Assembly: GCA_016873595.1 (NCBI GenBank)
Contig: VGWZ01000104.1
Location: forward strand, 1-6,911
Direction of reading: 5' to 3'
Source: Nitrospira sp.
Lineage (GTDB): Bacteria; Nitrospirota; Thermodesulfovibrionia; Thermodesulfovibrionales; SM23-35
Length of the DNA stretch: 6,911 nucleotides
Both the position numbers and the translations under genes were made by a program. The notes beneath the pieces are model-generated. The model saw nothing but the letters and a program-made list of their open reading frames with translations. It made no database searches and had not been told where the DNA came from. The first letter of the stretch is position 1, and each line of letters begins with the position of its first letter. This document shows, one piece after another, positions 1-4,434 of this stretch.

Positions 1-1
1 A

Positions 2-64
2 AAGAAGGCACTTATCCTTGCACATTTGAAGAAAACTGGGAAGTGCATTGCAGATAAAACCTAA
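2..64 (+). CDS. possible 3' end of an unidentified gene entering from the left edge
   Basis: The frame starting at base 2 is open from the window edge for 20 codons and ends at TAA 62-64. Its last residues read KKTGKCIADKT. The lysine-rich, amphipathic look would suit the C-terminus of a real protein, but no family is recognisable and an open stretch this short can occur by chance. The frame starting at base 1 is also open, to a TAA at about 55-57, so the choice of frame is uncertain. Nothing downstream resembles a strong terminator; the only hairpin is a weak GCCC/GGGC pair at 86-100 with no T-run. Confidence 0.2.
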   Translation, partial: KKALILAHLKKTGKCIADKT

Positions 65-180
65 TTCTATTCTAAAAATCTTTTCGCCCTGATGCTGGGC
101 ATTCTCTACGAGGCATAGACTCTATAAGTCGTAGACTGGACACGACTATTAAAGGAGAATCATAATAAGGGCAAAAAGTG

Positions 181-220
181 ACATGTGTTATAATTATGTA
201 AATATTTCGTGTAAGGAGGA
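181..220 (+). promoter_or_regulatory. extended -10 promoter and ribosome binding site of the vapBC operon
   Basis: A perfect TATAAT lies at 189-194, preceded by TG at 186-187, which gives the extended -10 pattern TGnTATAAT. No good -35 hexamer is visible at the usual distance, as expected for an extended -10 promoter. Transcription would begin near 201, leaving a leader of about 23 bases. A strong Shine-Dalgarno sequence, AAGGAGGA, sits at 213-220, four bases from the antitoxin ATG. The -10 overlaps the palindrome ATAATTAT (190-197), flanked by ACAT (181-184) and ATGT (196-199). VapBC complexes usually repress their own promoter at inverted repeats, so this is a candidate operator, by inference only. 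Confidence 0.6.
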
Positions 221-223
221 AGC

Positions 224-463
224 ATGCCATCTGCAAAAGCAATCGAAGATAAAATTATCACTAAATTAAAAGACCTACCAGAAGAGGGCAAAAAAGAAGT
301 TCTTGAATATATAGATCACTTGAAAGGCAAAAAGACAGAAAAGACCATTAGGCTGCTAAAGAAAACTGCAGGAGCATGGAAAGGGCTGATTAATGCTGAA
401 AAATTAAAGCAGAACATATATTCAGATAGGCTTATTTCTACAAGAACAAGGGTCAAGTTTTGA
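224..463 (+). CDS. vapB: VapB-like antitoxin, DUF2281-type
   Basis: This is the antitoxin of a type II toxin-antitoxin pair: it should bind and neutralise the downstream VapC RNase and probably co-repress the operon. The 79-residue protein has an N-terminal helical part typical of DUF2281 proteins, with LPEEGKKEVLEYIDHLK at about residues 18-34. It ends in a basic, extended tail (WKG at 52-54, then NAEKLKQNIYSDRLISTR) of the kind VapB proteins use to wrap the toxin. The ATG at 224 is supported by AAGGAGGA four bases upstream. Its TGA stop (461-463) overlaps the toxin start by four bases, so the two are translationally coupled. The family assignment rests on remembered sequence style. The pairing with a PIN toxin is strong independent support. 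Confidence 0.8.
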   Translation: MPSAKAIEDKIITKLKDLPEEGKKEVLEYIDHLKGKKTEKTIRLLKKTAGAWKGLINAEKLKQNIYSDRLISTRTRVKF

Positions 464-855
464 AGTATCTTGTTGATACAGACTGGATTATCGACCACCT
501 TAATGGTGTCGAAGCTGTATCAAAGAAACTTGAAAAGTTAGCTCCTTCAGGCATCTGTACAAGTATCATATCTATTGCTGAACTTTACGAAGGTGTATAT
601 GGTTCAAGGCATTACGAAGCCAGCCTTAATGCATTAGAGACTTTTCTTGCAGGTATTACAGTTTTACCCATAGACCAGGATGCATGTAAAATCTTTGGGA
701 GAGAAAGAAATAAATTACGGAAACAAGGAAACATTATTGGAAACTTTGACCTTCTGATAGCCTCTATATGTTTAAGACATAATCTTACTCTTCTGACAAA
801 TAATAAAGACCATTTTGAAAGAATAGATTCACTAAAAATTATCTCATTGGTATAG
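460..855 (+). CDS. vapC: VapC-type PIN-domain ribonuclease toxin
   Basis: This is a single-domain PIN RNase of 131 residues, a normal VapC length. VapC toxins cleave structured RNA such as initiator tRNA or the 23S sarcin-ricin loop, using Mg2+ held by a cluster of acidic residues. The expected landmarks are present: KYLVDTD at the N-terminus with Asp6, IAELYEG with Glu41, FDLLIAS with Asp97, and LTNNKDHF (112-119) with Asn114 and Asp117 near the last metal-binding position. The residue two before Asp97 is Asn95, where many homologues have Asp; the core acidic set remains, so it is probably active. The start is TTG at 460, inside the antitoxin TGA stop (overlap TTGA). A rare start with coupled translation would keep toxin below antitoxin. 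The RNA target cannot be told from sequence. Confidence 0.88.
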   Translation: MKYLVDTDWIIDHLNGVEAVSKKLEKLAPSGICTSIISIAELYEGVYGSRHYEASLNALETFLAGITVLPIDQDACKIFGRERNKLRKQGNIIGNFDLLIASICLRHNLTLLTNNKDHFERIDSLKIISLV

Positions 856-884
856 TTGACAGACTAAATGCTTGACAATATTTT
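856..884 (+). promoter_or_regulatory. sigma70-type promoter directly downstream of vapC
   Basis: TTGACA at 856-861 is a perfect -35 hexamer, beginning at the base after the vapC stop codon. It is followed by a 17-base spacer and TATTTT at 879-884. Transcription would begin near 891, about 88 bases upstream of the short DUF2283-like remnant at 979. A second TTGACA lies at 872-877 but has only a poor -10 match (CATTAA, 895-900). The promoter is probably a leftover of the now truncated downstream gene. Confidence 0.5.
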
Positions 885-978
885 GCTAAACAGGCATTAA
901 CGAAGTTTCTGTTTTACTCTTACAGCACTTTGTTTTGGGGTCCTGTAGAAAAAAGCCTAGCAGGTGGAGGAAGTTATA

Positions 979-1029
979 ATGGATGACTTCAAAGTATTTT
1001 ATGATGATGAGGAAGATATTTTGTCGTGA
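979..1029 (+). pseudogene. 5' remnant of a DUF2283-family gene
   Basis: A 16-codon frame starts at ATG 979, eight bases after a good Shine-Dalgarno sequence (GGTGGAGG, 963-970), and stops at TGA 1027-1029. The peptide MDDFKVFYDDEEDILS matches the usual beginning of DUF2283 proteins, which open with a Tyr-Asp-x-Glu-x-Asp-hydrophobic pattern and normally run to about 60-70 residues. The expected Val/Asp/Gly-rich strand region after this opening is missing. Shifting frame after codon 16 gives only about 13 more codons before a stop at 1067-1069. DUF2283 proteins are often antitoxin-like partners of DUF4258 proteins; no such partner is seen in the 120 bases upstream. The promoter, ribosome site and start survive, so the loss was at the 3' end. 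The family call comes from a short match and is moderate. Confidence 0.45.
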
Positions 1030-1057
1030 AAATGGAAATCAAGAAAAGAGCCTCACT

Positions 1058-1285
1058 TTATTTATTTAAATAGCGGTTAATCTCTGCGGAAAGCTGCTCT
1101 CCAAAAGAGTTCATCTGTTCATGTATTATGATGCCTTCAAGGGTAGTGATATCAATGTTACCGACATCTATACAGCAATCAGCACACCCAATCTCACAGG
1201 CCGCCATCTTTTTAAAATCTGCGACGTTCTTTTCATACTGGTCATATAGTTCTCTGATTTGCTTCTTTTTCTCTTCTAAGTTCAT
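1058..1285 (-). CDS. N-terminal fragment of a YkgJ-like CxxxCxxCC cysteine-cluster protein
   Basis: The frame encodes 75 residues from ATG 1285 (MNLEEKKKQIRELY). An alternative GTG at 1297 would add four residues but has no ribosome site. After a coiled N-terminal helix come Cys30, Cys34, Cys37 and Cys38 (CEIGCADCC), the metal-binding signature of the YkgJ-like zinc/iron-chelating group, then GNIDITTLEG. Full-length relatives are about 200 residues or more. They carry a second block with further cysteines (a CPFL...C...RP...C pattern) that is absent here: the frame stops at TAA 1058-1060 shortly after INRYLNK. The fragment therefore probably cannot build the complete metal site. It converges on the DUF2283-like remnant, with only 28 bases between their ends, which suggests one deletion truncated both genes. 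It could still be expressed, but I expect a non-functional product. Confidence 0.6.
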   Translation of the reverse strand: MNLEEKKKQIRELYDQYEKNVADFKKMAACEIGCADCCIDVGNIDITTLEGIIIHEQMNSFGEQLSAEINRYLNK

Positions 1286-1333
1286 GGTATATATCACTTT
1301 TATTGCTTAAAACTGATCCGAATATAATTCTAT

Positions 1334-1363
1334 TTTATACATTTTTGCTATAATTAAAATCAA
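1334..1363 (-). promoter_or_regulatory. candidate promoter for the minus-strand cysteine-cluster fragment
   Basis: On the minus strand TTGATT (1363-1358) is followed by 18 bases and TATAAA (1339-1334). This would start transcription near 1327, about 42 bases ahead of the ATG at 1285. The region is very AT-rich, so chance matches are likely. Confidence 0.3.
1346..1354 (+). promoter_or_regulatory. candidate extended -10 promoter reading toward radA
   Basis: TGC followed by a perfect TATAAT (1349-1354) forms an extended -10 element on the plus strand, with no convincing -35. If used, transcription would begin near 1361 and the radA mRNA would carry a leader of about 237 bases that includes the whole palindromic repeat at 1423-1543. 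A second -10-like hexamer, TATATT (1587-1592), lies just before the radA start, so which promoter is used is open. Confidence 0.35.
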
Positions 1364-1422
1364 AGAAATCGTATACTGAGTCTCATACTAATGTGCTGTC
1401 TCATAGATAACTTTACTCAAAC

Positions 1423-1543
1423 TGTCATTCCTGTGAAAGCAGGAATCCAGACGCCGTCCCTGCGAAAGCAGGGAACTATACAAAGGAACTGGGTTCCCGT
1501 CTTCACGGGAAACCCTGGATTCCGCATCAAGTGCGGAATGACA
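1423..1543 (+). repeat. 121-bp composite palindromic repeat of four hairpins (REP/MITE-like)
   Basis: The element is bounded by perfect 9-bp inverted repeats, TGTCATTCC (1423-1431) and GGAATGACA (1535-1543). A second perfect inverted pair lies inside: GGAATCCAG (1442-1450) and CTGGATTCC (1515-1523). It folds as four consecutive hairpins. These are ATTCCTG/CAGGAAT (1427-1446), TCCCTGC/GCAGGGA with a GAAA loop (1457-1474), TTCCCGT/ACGGGAA with a CTTC loop (1494-1511, extended by GGG/CCC), and ATTCCGC/GCGGAAT (1519-1539). The outer hairpins are two copies of the same module in opposite orientation. The module resembles GTCATTCC...GGAATCCAG repeats known to be scattered in many bacterial genomes. 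It has no coding capacity and no target-site duplication that I can see, and it fills the gap upstream of radA. Confidence 0.85.
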
Positions 1544-1566
1544 CTTCAAGAAGTGTAAAGAAGTGT
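1541..1566 (+). repeat. GAAGTGT inverted and direct repeat just upstream of radA
   Basis: ACACTTC (1541-1547) and GAAGTGT (1550-1556) form a perfect 7-bp inverted repeat separated by AA. GAAGTGT occurs again at 1560-1566, ten bases after the previous copy. It abuts and overlaps by three bases the end of the composite palindrome, and lies 31 bases from the radA start. The one-helical-turn spacing suits a binding site for a dimeric regulator, or the array may simply be a decayed edge of the repeat. Confidence 0.5.
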
Positions 1567-1597
1567 TACAGACAGAACACTAAGAGTATATTGATAT

Positions 1598-2962
1598 ATG
1601 GCTAAAATAAAAACATTTTATCAGTGTCAGGCATGCGGTTATACAAACCCAAAGTGGCTCGGTAAATGCCCAGACTGCGGGGCATGGGATACCCTTGTTG
1701 AAGAAAGGAAAGAGCCTGTTTCACGCCATTCATCACTCTCTATCCACATAGGAAAAACTGAGCCACAGCCTCTGAGCTCAATCAAAAGCGGATATGAACA
1801 GAGAACATCGACAGGCATGAAAGAACTCGATAGAGTTCTTGGAGGTGGCGTTATTGCAGGTTCAGTAATACTCGTTGGGGGAGATCCCGGCATAGGTAAA
1901 TCCACGTTGCTCTTACAGGCTTTCTCAGGTCTTTCAAAAAAATACGGGAAGGTACTTTATATCTCGGGTGAAGAATCTCCTGAGCAGATAAAAATCAGGG
2001 CAGAGAGACTCTCAATAGATTCAAATGAGATAATCTTACTTGCAGAGACCTCACTCGAGGTCATTATTGATACTGCATTGAAGCTTTCTCCGAAGGCGAT
2101 GGTTGTCGATTCAATACAGACCATGTATATGGAAGATTTGATGTCAGCACCTGGTTCTGTGAGTCAGGTGAGGGACTGTGCTGCAAAATTGATGCTCTTT
2201 GCTAAAAGGTCGGACATCCCAGTTTTTCTTGTCGGCCATGTCACCAAAGAAGGTGCGATTGCAGGCCCGCGTGTACTTGAACATATCGTGGATACGGTTC
2301 TTTATTTTGAGGGTGACAGGGGCCATTCATACCGCATCCTGAGGACTATAAAAAATCGCTTTGGCTCAACGAATGAGATAGGTATCTTCGAGATGTCCGA
2401 TTCAGGTCTTATAGAGGTAGAAAACCCATCTGAGCTTTTTCTCCTTGAAAGGCCTTTGAATGTTTCAGGCTCAACAGTTGTTGCGAGTCTTGAAGGTACA
2501 AGGCCGTTGATGGTGGAGATTCAGTCGCTTGTGTCTCAGACCAATTTCGGAATGCCCCGAAGGACAACCATAGGTGTTGACTTTAACAGGGTGAATTTGC
2601 TTGTTGCAGTTCTTGAAAAGAGAGCAGGACTTCATCTTGGGGGAGCGGATATATTTGTGAATGTGGTCGGAGGGCTCAGGATCATTGAGCCTGCTGTTGA
2701 CCTCGGCATCATTGCAACAATAGTTTCCTCTCTGAAAGATAAACCCATAGATCCAAAAATCTTTGTATTTGGTGAGGTAGGACTCTCGGGTGAGATTAGG
2801 GCAGTGACACAGGCAGAAGTACGTATAAAGGAAGCGTCAAAGATAGGATTTAAGCGAGCAGTTATACCTCTCAGTAACTCAGAAAAGCTTAAAAATAGTC
2901 TCGGGTTAGAGATAATAGGGGTAAGGAATGTTGAAGATTGTCTGGAGACTGTTCTTACTTAG
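1598..2962 (+). CDS. radA: DNA repair protein RadA (Sms)
   Basis: RadA is a cytosolic RecA-like, hexameric DNA-dependent ATPase/helicase that promotes branch migration of recombination intermediates and aids repair of stalled forks. The 454 residues are full length. An N-terminal zinc finger uses Cys10, Cys13, Cys24 and Cys27 (CQAC...CPDC, followed by GAWDTL). The Walker A motif is GDPGIGKS at 95-102. The Walker B strand is AMVVDS with Asp171. The RadA-specific KNRFG motif is at 252-256. The C-terminal Lon-like domain covers about 285-454 and includes GGLRIIEPAVDLG and FGEVGLSGEIR. The ATG at 1598 gives the canonical MAKxKTxYxCQxCGY opening; ribosome pairing is weak (AAGAG, 1582-1586). Its last 35 bases overlap the lipoprotein gene, implying cotranscription. 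The upstream gap is occupied by a composite palindromic repeat. Confidence 0.98.
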   Translation: MAKIKTFYQCQACGYTNPKWLGKCPDCGAWDTLVEERKEPVSRHSSLSIHIGKTEPQPLSSIKSGYEQRTSTGMKELDRVLGGGVIAGSVILVGGDPGIGKSTLLLQAFSGLSKKYGKVLYISGEESPEQIKIRAERLSIDSNEIILLAETSLEVIIDTALKLSPKAMVVDSIQTMYMEDLMSAPGSVSQVRDCAAKLMLFAKRSDIPVFLVGHVTKEGAIAGPRVLEHIVDTVLYFEGDRGHSYRILRTIKNRFGSTNEIGIFEMSDSGLIEVENPSELFLLERPLNVSGSTVVASLEGTRPLMVEIQSLVSQTNFGMPRRTTIGVDFNRVNLLVAVLEKRAGLHLGGADIFVNVVGGLRIIEPAVDLGIIATIVSSLKDKPIDPKIFVFGEVGLSGEIRAVTQAEVRIKEASKIGFKRAVIPLSNSEKLKNSLGLEIIGVRNVEDCLETVLT

Positions 2963-3557
2963 TAGTCTGTTTTTGTTATTGTCCTGCGTCACACCACGTG
3001 TCGAGATACCTGTATACGAAGGTGTTGATGTAAGGGACGTACTCAACTCAAGGAATACTATTTCATCAATAGATACCACGTTTTCCATAATCTTTGAAAA
3101 AGATGATACCGAGATTAAAGGCGACGGGGTGCTGAATATATCCAGAAACGGTAATCTCAATCTTCGAGTGTACTCTTTTGGTTTTCTTGCACTCGAACTC
3201 ACCTCTGAAGATGGCATTATAAAAAGTGTACCGCGGCTTGACAGAGGTAAAAATACAATTCTCACCTATGGCTTGCGGGACTGTCTTTTCTGGTGGGATA
3301 TAAATGACTTTGAAGTTGCTGAAAAAGATGGTATGTATCTTCTTCGAAATCCTTTCAGAAAAATATGGATAGATGGAAAAACAATGCTTCCTCTAAAGCA
3401 GATAATCACCCTTGAAGATGGCAGAGATCTTACTATCTCTTATGAAAATCCGGAAAAGGTAGGTGATATATGGTATCCATTAAAAATAAAGATAGAACTC
3501 TCTCACTATTTTGTCACATTAAAGATAAAAGAAATATTATTTACCGGTTCTGTCTAA
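2928..3557 (+). CDS. outer-membrane lipoprotein, LolA/LolB-like fold (putative)
   Basis: The 209-residue protein begins with a short basic segment and a hydrophobic stretch ending in a lipobox, LLSC, so it should be cut and lipidated at Cys20. The next residue is Val, not Asp, which by the usual sorting rule favours the outer membrane. The mature part is rich in alternating strands (GDGVLNISRNGNLNLRVY at 65-82, LKIKIELSHYFVTLKIKEI at 185-203) and has a Trp/Phe patch FWWDINDF (121-128). This is the layout of LolA/LolB or DUF4292-type half-barrels that bind lipids or lipoproteins. A true LolB cannot be claimed without a search. ATG 2928 has AGGGG about six bases upstream (2917-2921) and lies inside the 3' end of radA, so the two are probably coupled. 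The 3' end overlaps the convergent ATPase gene by 21 bases. Confidence 0.75.
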   Translation: MLKIVWRLFLLSSLFLLLSCVTPRVEIPVYEGVDVRDVLNSRNTISSIDTTFSIIFEKDDTEIKGDGVLNISRNGNLNLRVYSFGFLALELTSEDGIIKSVPRLDRGKNTILTYGLRDCLFWWDINDFEVAEKDGMYLLRNPFRKIWIDGKTMLPLKQIITLEDGRDLTISYENPEKVGDIWYPLKIKIELSHYFVTLKIKEILFTGSV

Positions 3558-4361
3558 ATCGAGGTCAACTGCTACAGTTTTTATCGTCAGATTATCTATG
3601 ACGTTTGATTTAAACAAGTAACCCTCAAGGAGTGCATTATCACAGACTGTGTTTATTAGTCTGGGGATACCATTTGAATATTGGTATATAAGTCTCAAGG
3701 CCTCTTCTGTAAATATTTCTTTATTACATCCTGCAATCATGAGCCTGTGGTTTATGTAATTCCTTGTGTCTTCTTCAGAGAATTCCTTAAGCTTGATCTT
3801 TACCGCAATCCTCTGCTTAAGTGGTTCGTCCAAGGAAAGGACATCCTCGAACTCAGGCAACCCAAAAAAGACAAAATTGACCATTTTCCCTTCGGGGACT
3901 TCCATATTCAAGAGGCCTCTGAACTCCTCCATGATTTCCCTCGAATTCAACATCTGGATCTCATCAATCATCACGACTGCCTTTTTCCCATTCTCATCTA
4001 TCTCCTTAAGTCTCTTGTAAATATGGGTGAGGAGTTCTACTTTATTCTCATTAAGGTTCTTGACGCCAAGCTGAATTGCAAATTTTCTAAAGAGCCACTC
4101 TGAACTGACAGAAGCATGAACTACTACAAGGAGTGCTGCCTCATAGGTTTCTTCATCCAGTTCCTCAAGAAACCTTCTCGCAAGCGTTGTCTTCCCTGTC
4201 CCGATGTTACCGATCACCACAACAAGACCTTTTCTTGTGTCCACAGCATACTTCAGTTTGACGAGGGCATTTGAATGTTGTGGGCTGTTGTAATAAAACC
4301 TGCTGTCAACCACGTTTGAGAATGGATGTTCTTTAAGACTGTAATATTCTAAATAATCCAT
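3537..4361 (-). CDS. ExeA/GspA-type AAA ATPase
   Basis: This 274-residue P-loop ATPase has the N-terminal signature of the ExeA/GspA/XrtA-associated group: a short Y-x-x-F/L-x-E-x-PF leader (EHPF at 11-14), then RFYYNSPQHSNAL (21-33). The Walker A motif is GNIGTGKT at 51-58. The Walker B motif is VVMIDEIQ with Asp133 and Glu134. A sensor-1-like strand is VNFVFFGLPE (161-170), Arg184 in LKQRI is a possible arginine finger, and GIPRLIN with Arg234 is the sensor 2 motif. No membrane segment or peptidoglycan-binding tail is present, so it is the short cytosolic form. Relatives drive assembly of secretins, pili or exopolysaccharide machinery. It lies 73 bases downstream of the TPR gene on the same strand. 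No Shine-Dalgarno sequence is clear. The catalytic residues look intact; the partner process is inferred. Confidence 0.9.
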   Translation of the reverse strand: MDYLEYYSLKEHPFSNVVDSRFYYNSPQHSNALVKLKYAVDTRKGLVVVIGNIGTGKTTLARRFLEELDEETYEAALLVVVHASVSSEWLFRKFAIQLGVKNLNENKVELLTHIYKRLKEIDENGKKAVVMIDEIQMLNSREIMEEFRGLLNMEVPEGKMVNFVFFGLPEFEDVLSLDEPLKQRIAVKIKLKEFSEEDTRNYINHRLMIAGCNKEIFTEEALRLIYQYSNGIPRLINTVCDNALLEGYLFKSNVIDNLTIKTVAVDLDLDRTGK

Positions 4362-4366
4362 GTATT

Positions 4367-4372
4367 ATTATA
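4367..4372 (-). promoter_or_regulatory. -10-like TATAAT immediately before the ATPase start
   Basis: A perfect TATAAT on the minus strand ends six bases before the ATG at 4361. With standard spacing, transcription would begin at about 4360, at the start codon, giving a leaderless message. No -35 match or extended TG is visible (GGTAAG at the 17-base position), so this may be chance in AT-rich sequence, with the gene read through from the TPR gene instead. Confidence 0.3.
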
Positions 4373-4425
4373 GCTTTTCTGCTTGCCAGCTTACCAGATT
4401 GGTAGCTATCTGGCTTTTGTGCTTG
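4373..4425. repeat. AGCT-rich hairpin bounded by 13-bp direct repeats
   Basis: The 73-bp gap between the TPR and ATPase genes holds two near-identical 13-mers, GCTTTTCTGCTTG (4373-4385) and GCTTTTGTGCTTG (4413-4425), differing at one base and 40 bp apart. Between them is an imperfect palindrome: GCCAG (4385-4389) pairs with CTGGC (4410-4414), and ACCA (4393-4396) pairs with TGGT (4400-4403) around a GAT loop. AGCT occurs at both 4388-4391 and 4404-4407. On the minus strand no U-run follows, so it does not look like an intrinsic terminator for the TPR gene. It could be an mRNA stability or processing hairpin, or a small dispersed repeat. Confidence 0.5.
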
Positions 4426-4434
4426 AAAGCTTAT

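Noticed and set aside
86..100. GCCC/GGGC hairpin as a terminator of the left-edge frame.
   Set aside because: Four base pairs only and no following T-run.
105..135. Inverted repeat TCTACGA (105-111) / TCGTAGA (129-135) as an operator or terminator.
   Set aside because: Only 7 bp with a 17-base loop, no T-run, and too far from the mapped -10; likely chance.
151..180. AAAGGAG at 151-157 resembling a ribosome binding site ahead of an extra small gene.
   Set aside because: No ATG, GTG or TTG follows at a usable distance in a frame giving a credible protein; the real antitoxin site is at 213-220.
900..978. Short open stretches between vapC and the DUF2283-like remnant as traces of a DUF4258 partner gene.
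   Set aside because: None of the three frames gives a recognisable motif or a longer frame with a ribosome site.
1423..1543. The hairpin series as a CRISPR array.
   Set aside because: The units are inverted rather than tandem direct repeats, with no regular unique spacers and no cas genes nearby.
3681..4103. Plus-strand open frames within the ATPase and TPR genes.
   Set aside because: They lie antisense to well-supported conserved proteins, lack ribosome sites and show no recognisable motifs.
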